A program made the position numbers and the translations under genes. From DATIJJ01 sp035478255 (lineage in GTDB: Bacteria > Pseudomonadota > Gammaproteobacteria > DSM-16500), in assembly GCA_035478255.1 (NCBI GenBank), contig DATIJV010000032.1, positions 1 to 16,769 of the forward strand: a DNA stretch of 16,769 nucleotides. Reading direction: 5' to 3'. Positions 8,345-14,926 of the stretch are shown piece after piece; position 1 is the stretch's first letter; each line of letters opens with the position of its first letter. Below the pieces are notes generated by a model. It made no database searches. It saw nothing but the letters and a program-made list of their open reading frames with translations, and was not told where the DNA came from.

Positions 8345-9351
8345 CAAAAACAGCGTTAATTACCGGGATATCAGGTCAGGACGGTTCTTATCTTGCGGAA
8401 TTACTATTAGAAAAAAATTATCGTGTTGTGGGATTAGTCAAAAACAATCACTCCAATGTATCTGACAATATCAAATCATTTCGAGACAAAATCGAATTTG
8501 TATTGGGTGATTTGTCAGATGTCAGCGCGATGTATGCTGCGATTCAACAAACCCAACCCGATGAAGTTTACAATCTCGCATCACAATCTTATCCGGGCGA
8601 TTCGTGGCGAAGCGCGATTGAAACCATGCGCACGAATGGATTAGGCGCACACATATTGTTTGACACCATTCGTCAGCTTAAACCTGATTGTCGAATTTAT
8701 CAGGCATCTTCTTCTGAAATGTTCGGCGAAGTGACAGAATCACCGCAACAGGAAAATACCCCTTTTCATCCCGTCAATCCTTATGCTGCTGCAAAATTGT
8801 ATGCACATAATATCGCGAAAATTTATCGCAAAAGTTATAACATGTTTATTAGTTGCGGCATTTTGTTTAATCACGAAAGCGAACGGCGCGGCACGCATTT
8901 TATTACACAAAAAGTGAGTTACGCAGCAGCGTGTCTTAAATTGGGAATCCACCATTCCCCTTTACTCAGCGAAAAAGGCGATCCCATCGTAAATAACGGG
9001 AAGTTGTTATTGGGAAATTTGGACGCTAATCGTGATTGGGGTTATGCGAGAGATTATGTGAAAGCGATGTGGCTGATGCTGCAGCACTCAACGCCGGATG
9101 ATTTTGTGATTGGTACGGGAAAAATTAGGACAATTCGGCAATTGTGTGAAGCTGCGTTTTCGTATGTGGGACTCGATTGGGAAAAATATGTACAAGTTGA
9201 TCCGCGTTTTGTAAGACCAACTGATACAGGACCGACTGTGGCTAATCCATCAAAAGCGAAAGAATTACTGGGCTGGGAAGCAAGTCTTTCATTTGAAGAC
9301 TTGATTGCGCGGATGGTGGATAGGCATTTGGAAAAATTATCCAATAAATAA
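8341..9351 (+). CDS. gmd: GDP-mannose 4,6-dehydratase (extended SDR)
   Basis: 336 residues, slightly shorter than most Gmd proteins (about 345-375). Gmd converts GDP-D-mannose to GDP-4-keto-6-deoxy-D-mannose in the cytoplasm, the precursor of GDP-L-fucose, GDP-D-rhamnose and related sugars. Visible are the NAD(P)-binding ITGISGQDGSYL (GxxGxxG at 9-15), DEVYNLASQS (74-83), the catalytic SSSEMFG (123-129), the YAAAK (148-152) of the YxxxK pair, the Gmd-specific NHESERRG (177-184), RDWGYARDYVKAMW (231-244) and RPTDTGPTVANPSKAKELLGW (292-312). The 80-105 segment diverges from textbook Gmd, so a related GDP-sugar dehydratase is possible. GGGAGA at 8325-8330 is a good ribosome binding site, and the start overlaps the upstream stop by 4 nt. 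No reductase (fcl, rmd) follows here; it must lie elsewhere. Confidence 0.88.
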   Translation: MTKTALITGISGQDGSYLAELLLEKNYRVVGLVKNNHSNVSDNIKSFRDKIEFVLGDLSDVSAMYAAIQQTQPDEVYNLASQSYPGDSWRSAIETMRTNGLGAHILFDTIRQLKPDCRIYQASSSEMFGEVTESPQQENTPFHPVNPYAAAKLYAHNIAKIYRKSYNMFISCGILFNHESERRGTHFITQKVSYAAACLKLGIHHSPLLSEKGDPIVNNGKLLLGNLDANRDWGYARDYVKAMWLMLQHSTPDDFVIGTGKIRTIRQLCEAAFSYVGLDWEKYVQVDPRFVRPTDTGPTVANPSKAKELLGWEASLSFEDLIARMVDRHLEKLSNK

Positions 9352-9360
9352 TGTAGGGAC

Positions 9361-9368
9361 AAAATTAA
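9361..9368 (+). repeat. left direct repeat AAAATTAA (target-site duplication)
   Basis: AAAATTAA here is repeated exactly at 9675-9682, immediately outside the two ends of the palindromic element. One further T matches if counted inside the element end. Identical short direct repeats at both ends are the expected footprint of transposition. The low complexity of the sequence is the main caveat. Confidence 0.7.
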
Positions 9369-9377
9369 TACCTCCTT

Positions 9378-9426
9378 CCCCTTTCACCGAACTCCACGAA
9401 AAGCACGTGGAGTTCGGTGAAAGGGG
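9378..9426. repeat. perfect 21-bp hairpin near the left end of the element
   Basis: Arms 9378-9398 and 9406-9426 are fully complementary around a 7-nt loop (AAAAGCA). The first 8 nt of the left arm also belong to the terminal inverted repeat, so this hairpin competes with pairing of the two element ends. The right arm's GTGGAGTTCGGTGAAAGGGG recurs exactly at 16721-16740. Confidence 0.9.
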
Positions 9427-9476
9427 CACTGCCATTAAGTTAAGCGAAAGCTGATTAGAGCCTCATCCCGGAATTT

Positions 9477-9517
9477 AGTAGCGCTTAATTCGCGCTCTTT
9501 GCGAATTTAGCGCTACT
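9477..9517. repeat. nested hairpin 1 (41 nt)
   Basis: Arms 9477-9493 and 9501-9517 pair at 16 of 17 positions, with one T-T mismatch and a 7-nt loop (GCTCTTT). The core is the reverse complement of hairpin 3, while the seven basal positions (AGTAGCG / CGCTACT) differ in a pair-preserving way. Confidence 0.9.
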
Positions 9518-9563
9518 TAATGTCCGGGATCTACTTATCATTTGGGTGGATCCCCGGACATTA
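9518..9563. repeat. nested hairpin 2 (central, 46 nt)
   Basis: TAATGTCCGGGATC (9518-9531) pairs with GATCCCCGGACATTA (9549-9563) with one bulged base. The apical 17 nt are unpaired. It sits at the symmetry centre of the whole element. Confidence 0.88.
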
Positions 9564-9604
9564 ACTCAGTCTAAATTCGCGAAAAGCGCGAATTAAGACT
9601 GAGT
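9564..9604. repeat. nested hairpin 3 (41 nt)
   Basis: Arms 9564-9581 and 9587-9604 pair at 17 of 18 positions, with one mismatch and a 5-nt loop (AAAAG). It is the mirror partner of hairpin 1, with a different but equally self-complementary base (ACTCAGT / ACTGAGT). Confidence 0.9.
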
Positions 9605-9674
9605 AAATTCCGGGATGACGCTCTAATCAGCTTTCGCTTAACTTAATGGCAGTGGGGGAAAGGGGAAGGAGGTA

Positions 9675-9682
9675 AAAATTAA
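9675..9682 (+). repeat. right direct repeat AAAATTAA (target-site duplication)
   Basis: Exact copy of 9361-9368, at the right border of the palindromic element. Its last base touches the stem of the rpsA terminator hairpin, so the original insertion site would have been the T-rich tail of that terminator as read on the minus strand. Confidence 0.7.
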
Positions 9683-9711
9683 TGTGACAGTGTACTATTA
9701 CACTGTCACAT
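9682..9711 (-). terminator. probable rho-independent terminator of rpsA, perhaps bidirectional
   Basis: A perfect 13-bp stem (9682-9694 with 9699-9711, ATGTGACAGTGTA / TACACTGTCACAT) with a 4-nt loop lies 43 nt beyond the rpsA stop. On the minus strand it is followed by TAATTTTTACC, a U-rich though interrupted tail. On the plus strand it is followed by CAATTTTAATGG, so it could also stop transcripts from the gmd operon that converges on it. Confidence 0.75.
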
Positions 9712-9753
9712 CAATTTTAATGGTGAACGAACAGAAATGATATTTTTTTAAAA

Positions 9754-11460
9754 TTATTCTTTATCGTCCTGGCTCATTTTCGCTTTAAACAAATCACCCA
9801 ACGTCGCTTTCAAAGGTGCTTCGCCTTTTTCTTTTTTCTTGGAAGAAGCAGAAGCCGCAGCTGTTGCTTTCGTTTTCTTCGCAGGCGCATCTTTGGATTT
9901 CATTGACAGCGTAATGGTATGGGTCTTACGATCCGTACCCGTGATTTTTGCTTCAATCATATCGCCCACATTTAAACGTGTCCGCGCATCGTCAATCTTC
10001 TCTTGTGCGATTTCAGAAGCGCGTAAAGTACCCTGAACGCCGTCAGCTAACTCAATCACTGCTGATTTTGCATCCACTTCAACCACTTTACCTGACACCA
10101 CACTGCCTTTTTCATTTTCATTGAGATAATGAGCAATGGGATCATCCGCTAATTGTTTCAAGCCCAAAGAAATACGTTCGCGTTCTGCATCAATTGTCAG
10201 AATAACAGTTTCAAGCTCATCGCCTTTCTGCAATTTACGCACAGCTTCTTCCGCAGTCGTTTCATTCCAGGAAACATCCGATAAATGAATCAAACCATCA
10301 ATCCCGCCGTCTAAACCAATAAAGATTCCAAAATCAGTAATGGATTTGATTTTGCCAGAAATCTTATCGCCTTTTTGATGTCGGGCTGCAAATTCTTCCC
10401 ATGGATTCACTGTGCATTGCTTCAAGCCCAGCGAAATACGCCGGCGTTCACCATCAATATCCAGCACAACAACTTCCACTTCCTGGCCTAAGTGCACAAC
10501 TTTATTGGGATTAACATTTTTATTGGTCCAATCCATTTCAGAAACATGCACCAATCCTTCAATCCCTTCTTCAATTTCCACAAAACAGCCGTAATCGGTA
10601 ATGTTAGTGACATTTCCGCGCAGACGCTTGCCAATGGGATAACGCTGACTGATATCCGACCAGGGATCATCGCCCAACTGTTTTAAACCTAACGAAACAC
10701 GTGCATTGTCACGATCGAATTTTAAGATTTTAACTTTGATTTCATCGCCAATGTTTAAAATTTCATTCGGATGCTTGATGCGTTTCCATGACATATCCGT
10801 GATATGCAGCAAACCATCAATTCCACCCAAATCAATAAATGCACCATAATCGGTGAGATTTTTAACGATACCTTTGACTTCATCACCTTCATGTAATTTT
10901 TCTAATAACGCTTCACGTTCAACGCTATTTTCAGCTTCCATCGCAGAACGGCGTGAAACCACAATATTATTCCGTTTTGCGTCAATTTTAATAACTTTAA
11001 AATCAAATTCTTTGCCTTCCAGAGAATCGGGATCACGCACAGGTTTCACATCAACTAATGAACCCGGCAAGAATGCGCGAATTTTATTAATTTCAACGGT
11101 AAATCCGCCTTTAACACGGCCTTGAATGACACCGCGTACAATTTCTTTTTTCTCGTAAGCACTTTCCAGATCTATCCAGGCTTCCAAACGTTTTGCGCGT
11201 TCGCGTGACAAACGTGTCGTTCCAAAACCATCTTCTACGGTTTCAAGCGCGACGCGGATTTTATCGCCTACATTGACATCGACTTTTCCGCGCTCATCGG
11301 AAAATTGTTCAATCGGAATAATGGATTCGGATTTTAATCCCGCACTAACGACGACATAGTCAGATGTTACACGTACCACTGTGCCAGTAATAACAGCACC
11401 AGGGACCATAGGAGTTTCATTCAGACTTTCTTCAAATAATTGCGCAAAACTTTCGGACAT
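9754..11460 (-). CDS. rpsA: 30S ribosomal protein S1
   Basis: 568 residues (E. coli S1 has 557). Six S1 OB-fold repeats are visible at about 20-86, 105-172, 191-260, 278-347, 364-434 and 451-520. Repeats 3 to 5 show the typical TDYGAF/TDFGIF...GGIDGLLH...D.SW pattern and the ISLGLKQ ending. The first two are the degenerate ribosome-docking repeats. S1 binds mRNA and brings it to the 30S subunit for initiation. The C-terminal tail (520-568) is Lys/Ala-rich and ends in LGDLFKAKMSQDDKE. The ATG at 11460 has AGAG about 10 nt upstream. It lies 64 nt downstream of cmk, the common gammaproteobacterial order; ihfB, often the next gene, is absent and replaced by the convergent glycan operon. Confidence 0.98.
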   Translation of the reverse strand: MSESFAQLFEESLNETPMVPGAVITGTVVRVTSDYVVVSAGLKSESIIPIEQFSDERGKVDVNVGDKIRVALETVEDGFGTTRLSRERAKRLEAWIDLESAYEKKEIVRGVIQGRVKGGFTVEINKIRAFLPGSLVDVKPVRDPDSLEGKEFDFKVIKIDAKRNNIVVSRRSAMEAENSVEREALLEKLHEGDEVKGIVKNLTDYGAFIDLGGIDGLLHITDMSWKRIKHPNEILNIGDEIKVKILKFDRDNARVSLGLKQLGDDPWSDISQRYPIGKRLRGNVTNITDYGCFVEIEEGIEGLVHVSEMDWTNKNVNPNKVVHLGQEVEVVVLDIDGERRRISLGLKQCTVNPWEEFAARHQKGDKISGKIKSITDFGIFIGLDGGIDGLIHLSDVSWNETTAEEAVRKLQKGDELETVILTIDAERERISLGLKQLADDPIAHYLNENEKGSVVSGKVVEVDAKSAVIELADGVQGTLRASEIAQEKIDDARTRLNVGDMIEAKITGTDRKTHTITLSMKSKDAPAKKTKATAAASASSKKKEKGEAPLKATLGDLFKAKMSQDDKE

Positions 11461-11494
11461 ATTTATTTATCTCTAACTGGTTAAATTGATAAAA

Positions 11495-11514
11495 CGATTT
11501 TCATATGAAAATCG
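11495..11514. promoter_or_regulatory. perfect 20-bp palindrome between cmk and rpsA
   Basis: CGATTTTCATATGAAAATCG is exactly self-complementary, and on the minus strand it is followed by TTTTATC. It could act as a weak intrinsic terminator or attenuator between cmk and rpsA, as an RNA structure in the rpsA leader (rpsA is autoregulated in E. coli), or as an operator for a dimeric regulator. The AT-rich stem argues against strong termination. The sequence shows only the symmetry; the role is inference. Confidence 0.5.
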
Positions 11515-11524
11515 CGCCTGCAAC

Positions 11525-12217
11525 CTATGCCTCAACAGGAAAAATTTTTCGGATTTCCTGCATGACCCGTTCAACAACTTGCTCAATAGTCAGCTTATCT
11601 GTATCAATGCAAATTGCATCATCGGCCGGTCTTAAAGGAGCCACTGCCCGTTCCTGGTCTCGCTTGTCGCGCTCACGCAGCTCATCTATGAGGTCGCCAA
11701 GAGTAACATCAATACCCTTTTCCATCAACTGATTATAACGACGACGCGCTCTTTCTTCAGGACTCGCTGTCAGAAAAATTTTAACGTCTGCATCAGGAAA
11801 AACGACTGTCCCCATGTCCCGACCATCCGTTGCCAACCCCGGCGCTTCCCGAAAAGCACGCTGACGACTTAATAAAGCCGTTCTGACCGCAGGCAGTGCA
11901 CCGACTTTAGAAGCAGCATTTCCCATTTTTTCTGTGCGAATGATATCAGTAACATCCTGGCTTTCCAGTAAAATTCTCGGAGGGCTAACAATATCTGTCG
12001 CAATAAATTGAACATCCAAATGCTCCGCTAAAACAGTGACAGCGGCTTCATTATCCAAAGCAACCCCGTGTTTTTGTGCAGCTAAAGCAAGCACCCGATA
12101 TAAGGCACCGCTATCTAACAATCTCCATCCCAATTGCTTTGCGACTAGCTGGGTCACCACACCTTTTCCCGTACCACTTGCACCATCAATCGTAATAACT
12201 GGCTGTTTCTGTATCAT
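11525..12217 (-). CDS. cmk: cytidylate kinase
   Basis: 230 residues, normal for bacterial (d)CMP kinase, which phosphorylates CMP and dCMP to the diphosphates with ATP in the cytoplasm. Visible are the P-loop GASGTGKG (12-19, with Ala where most family members have Pro), DSGALYR (35-41, nucleotide-monophosphate binding), RTEKMGNAASKVGALPAVR (94-112), DGRDMGTVVFPDADVKIFLTAS (131-152, the conserved GRDxGT motif) and the lid segment EERARRRY (154-161). The start ATG overlaps the gyrA stop by 4 nt, so the two are probably translationally coupled. In many gammaproteobacteria serC, pheA/tyrA and aroA lie between gyrA and cmk; here they are missing. Confidence 0.97.
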   Translation of the reverse strand: MIQKQPVITIDGASGTGKGVVTQLVAKQLGWRLLDSGALYRVLALAAQKHGVALDNEAAVTVLAEHLDVQFIATDIVSPPRILLESQDVTDIIRTEKMGNAASKVGALPAVRTALLSRQRAFREAPGLATDGRDMGTVVFPDADVKIFLTASPEERARRRYNQLMEKGIDVTLGDLIDELRERDKRDQERAVAPLRPADDAICIDTDKLTIEQVVERVMQEIRKIFPVEA

Positions 12218-14742
12218 TCAGCCCCTTCCTCCTCACTCAAAGTCGCGATCGGTTCTAATCCTACCAATCGTTCTTCATTGACTAGATTAATCAGGCGGAC
12301 ACCTTGCGTATTTCGACCCACCAGAGAAATCTCAGAAACAGGGACACGCACCAGCGTGCCTTTATTACTGATCAGCATCACTTCGTCTTCAGGATTCACT
12401 TGAATCGCGCCGATGACTTGCCCGTTTCTTTCACTCACTTGTATTGAAATGACCCCTTGACCGCCCCGCCCTGTTGAACGATATTCTTCAATCGCTGTAC
12501 GTTTTCCATAACCATTTTCAGTAGCAGTCAGAATATCTCCTTTAGGATGCACAACGACCAGAGAAATCATTTTCTGGTTTTCCTGCAATTTAACACCGCG
12601 CACACCGCGCGCTGTCCTTCCCATCGCACGGACATCATCTTCTGCAAAACGAATCACTTTACCCGCATTGGTGAATAACATGACTTCTTGCTCGCCATTC
12701 GTAATATCAACGCCGATTAATTTGTCATTTTCAGTCAGTTCAATTGCAATAATTCCATTGTTGCGCGGTCTGGAAAATTCAGTTAATGCGACTTTTTTTA
12801 CGGTACCTTGTGCAGTCGCCATAAAGACATATTGATTTTCCTGATATTCTCGCACAGGAAGAATCGCACTGATTTTTTCGCCTTCAGTCAAGGGCAATAA
12901 ATTCACGATGGGTTTTCCGCGTGCATTACGACTGGCTTGAGGAAGTTGATACGTCTTCAGCCAATAGACTTTACCTTCGCTGGAAAAACATAAAATAGTG
13001 TCATGCGAATTGGCAACCAAAACGCGTTCGATAAAATCTTCTTCTTTAACATTGGTCGCGGACTTACCTTTACCGCCGCGATGCTGTGCCTGATACAATG
13101 CAACAGGCTGCGATTTTGCATAACCTTCATGAGATAAAGTGACCACGACATCTTCTTCTGGCAATAAATCTTCTAAACAAAAATCTCCGCTGCTTTCGAT
13201 AATTTCCGTGCGACGCGCATCACCAAATTGATCTTTCATGATCTGCAATTCATCACGAATAACTTTCATTAATTGCTGCGGATTGCCTAAAATTTCATTT
13301 AATTCTGTAATCAATTTTTGTAATTCTTTGTGCTCATTCAGAATTTTATCTTGTTCCAAACCGGTTAAACGGTGTAAACGCATTTCCAGAATCGATTGCG
13401 CCTGTTCTGGCGATAAATGATACGCATTATCGATTAAACCATAAGGACTGTTTGCTTCACGGCTTAATAAAATGGTAATCATCGAAGCAGACTGCCAGCT
13501 GCGACTGAGTAATTGCGTTTTTGCTTCAGCTGCATCTTTGGCTTTTTTAATCAACGCAATCATTTCATCGATATTAGCCAAAGCAATCGCCAAACCTTCT
13601 AATATATGCGCGCGCTCACGTGCTTTTCGCAAATCAAACACAGTTCTGCGTGTTACCACTTCACGGCGGTGTTTAATGAATTCTTCCAGGATCTGTTTGA
13701 TATTTAAAATTCGGGGCTGCCCATCAACCAGCGCGACAGAATTAATGCCGTAAACGCTTTGCAATTGTGTATGAACATAAAGATTATTTAAAATGACTTC
13801 AGAATTTTCGCCGCGTTTTAATTCCACAACAACACGCATGCCCTGTTTGTCTGATTCATCTCGAAGCGCACTAATGCCTTCGATTTTCTTTTCTTTTACC
13901 AGTTCAGCAATGCGCTCAACCAAACGAGCTTTATTAACCTGATATGGTAATTCAGTAATGATAATTTTTTCTTTACTGGATTTTTCATCCAGCTCAATGT
14001 TCGTTCGGCCCCGAACGGATATGCGCCCGCGGCCAGTTCGATAAGCTTCTAAAATGCCCGCTCTGCCATGGATAATTCCCGCTGTGGGAAAATCAGGTCC
14101 TGGAACATGCTGCATGATTTCTTCAATTGAAATTTTAGGATTGGCAATCATGGCAATACAGGCATTGACGACTTCTGTTAAATTATGCGGCGGAATATTG
14201 GTAGCCATACCCACTGCAATACCCGATGAACCGTTCACTAATAAATTGGGAACCTGTGTTGGCAAAACAGTAGGCGACATTTCAGATTCGTCATAATTCG
14301 GGACAAAATCGACTGTTTCTTTTTCCAGATCTGCCAATAAAGCATGAGCAAAACGCGACATACGGACTTCGGTATAACGCATGGCTGCTGCTTCATCGCC
14401 ATCAATAGAACCAAAATTTCCCTGTCCATCGACCAGCATATAACGCATGGAAAAAGGCTGGGCCATACGAACAACCGTATCGTAAACAGCTGTATCGCCG
14501 TGAGGATGATATTTACCAATCACATCACCAACGACGCGGGCTGATTTTTTATGAGGTTTGTTCCAATCATTACCTAATTCATGCATGGCAAAAAGGACCC
14601 TGCGATGCACGGGCTTCAAGCCATCCCGAACATCTGGCAATGCGCGTCCGACAATAACGCTCATGGCATAATCCAGATAAGATTGTTTTAATTCGTCTTC
14701 CAGGCTGACTTTTTGAACTTCTTTCGCGATGGGGGTATCCAT
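12214..14742 (-). CDS. gyrA: DNA gyrase subunit A
   Basis: 842 residues (E. coli 875). GyrA carries the breakage-reunion domain and forms the A2B2 gyrase that adds negative supercoils. The quinolone-determining region reads HPHGDTAVYDT, so the positions equivalent to E. coli S83 and D87 are T84 and D88; Thr is native in several genera and Asp is wild type. The catalytic Tyr is Y123 in AAAMRYTE. The coiled-coil tower spans about 360-500. The C-terminal DNA-wrapping pinwheel starts near 530 and has a GyrA box of QHRGGKG (553-559), with His in place of the usual first Arg of QRRGGKG. The C-terminus has a short acidic tail (LSEEEGAE). First gene of the gyrA-cmk-rpsA run, with its own promoter. 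Confidence 0.98.
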   Translation of the reverse strand: MDTPIAKEVQKVSLEDELKQSYLDYAMSVIVGRALPDVRDGLKPVHRRVLFAMHELGNDWNKPHKKSARVVGDVIGKYHPHGDTAVYDTVVRMAQPFSMRYMLVDGQGNFGSIDGDEAAAMRYTEVRMSRFAHALLADLEKETVDFVPNYDESEMSPTVLPTQVPNLLVNGSSGIAVGMATNIPPHNLTEVVNACIAMIANPKISIEEIMQHVPGPDFPTAGIIHGRAGILEAYRTGRGRISVRGRTNIELDEKSSKEKIIITELPYQVNKARLVERIAELVKEKKIEGISALRDESDKQGMRVVVELKRGENSEVILNNLYVHTQLQSVYGINSVALVDGQPRILNIKQILEEFIKHRREVVTRRTVFDLRKARERAHILEGLAIALANIDEMIALIKKAKDAAEAKTQLLSRSWQSASMITILLSREANSPYGLIDNAYHLSPEQAQSILEMRLHRLTGLEQDKILNEHKELQKLITELNEILGNPQQLMKVIRDELQIMKDQFGDARRTEIIESSGDFCLEDLLPEEDVVVTLSHEGYAKSQPVALYQAQHRGGKGKSATNVKEEDFIERVLVANSHDTILCFSSEGKVYWLKTYQLPQASRNARGKPIVNLLPLTEGEKISAILPVREYQENQYVFMATAQGTVKKVALTEFSRPRNNGIIAIELTENDKLIGVDITNGEQEVMLFTNAGKVIRFAEDDVRAMGRTARGVRGVKLQENQKMISLVVVHPKGDILTATENGYGKRTAIEEYRSTGRGGQGVISIQVSERNGQVIGAIQVNPEDEVMLISNKGTLVRVPVSEISLVGRNTQGVRLINLVNEERLVGLEPIATLSEEEGAE

Positions 14743-14777
14743 AAACTCTCAATTCAATTATTTAATAAATTTGGCGG

Positions 14778-14786
14778 ATTATACCA
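14778..14786 (-). promoter_or_regulatory. extended -10 promoter of gyrA
   Basis: On the minus strand TGGTATAAT (14786-14778) is a perfect extended -10 element, about 35 nt before the gyrA ATG. The hexamer at -35 spacing (GTCTAT) is poor, as is usual for extended -10 promoters. The predicted leader is about 28 nt. Confidence 0.7.
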
Positions 14787-14814
14787 TAAAGTTTCGCTGT
14801 ATAGACAGCAACAC

Positions 14815-14843
14815 TGGACATTAACTTGATTAAAATATATAAT
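14815..14843 (+). promoter_or_regulatory. sigma-70 promoter of the ankyrin-like gene
   Basis: TGGACA (14815-14820) is followed after exactly 17 nt by TATAAT (14838-14843), matching the consensus at 5 of 6 and 6 of 6. The start of transcription would be near 14850, leaving a 77-nt AT-rich leader before the ATG at 14927. I looked for, and did not find, a clear PmrA-type tandem TTAA box of the kind seen upstream of some Legionella effector genes. Confidence 0.7.
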
Positions 14844-14926
14844 ATTTTACAAAATTTGAATAAAATAATCTCTTTCAAAAAGAAGGGGATAAAATACCCA
14901 ATTATTGAACAACTTAAGGTGATATT

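Larger units (their letters stand above)
9427..9654. repeat. long inverted repeat, 51-bp stem with one mismatch
   Basis: Arms 9427-9477 and 9604-9654 pair over 51 positions, with the only mismatch at 9462 against 9619. The enclosed 126 nt is divided exactly into three adjoining hairpins (9477-9517, 9518-9563, 9564-9604), arranged symmetrically about the centre. The result is a four-way junction without unpaired linker. Confidence 0.92.
9369..9674. mobile_element. 306-bp palindromic MITE-like element
   Basis: The ends are 17-bp perfect inverted repeats (TACCTCCTTCCCCTTTC at 9369-9385, its complement at 9658-9674), flanked by 8-bp direct repeats. It has no coding capacity, so it would depend on a transposase supplied elsewhere. 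Inside lie a 21-bp perfect hairpin (9378-9426) and a globally symmetric palindrome (9427-9654) centred on 9540. This is a 51-bp stem with a single mismatch, opening into three hairpins like a cloverleaf. It fills most of the gmd-rpsA gap and could fold in either strand. Sequences of the type TCATCCCGGAA...TTCCGGGATGA resemble dispersed repeats of other host-associated bacteria (my recollection, not searched). A partial relative is present at 16701-16769. I cannot assign the transposase family. Confidence 0.85.

Noticed and set aside
9361..9682. The cluster of repeated palindromes as a CRISPR array or a tRNA-like cloverleaf gene
   Set aside because: There are no regularly spaced direct repeats with unique spacers, and the stems are far longer than tRNA arms, with no T-loop or anticodon-loop sequence.
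14362..14520. Thr at the quinolone-resistance position of GyrA as a resistance mutation
   Set aside because: Thr at the position of E. coli S83 is the natural residue in several gammaproteobacteria, and the Asp equivalent to D87 is intact.
9839..14544. Several plus-strand open frames opposite rpsA, cmk and gyrA
   Set aside because: They are shadows of strongly conserved minus-strand genes and show no ribosome binding site or recognisable protein features.
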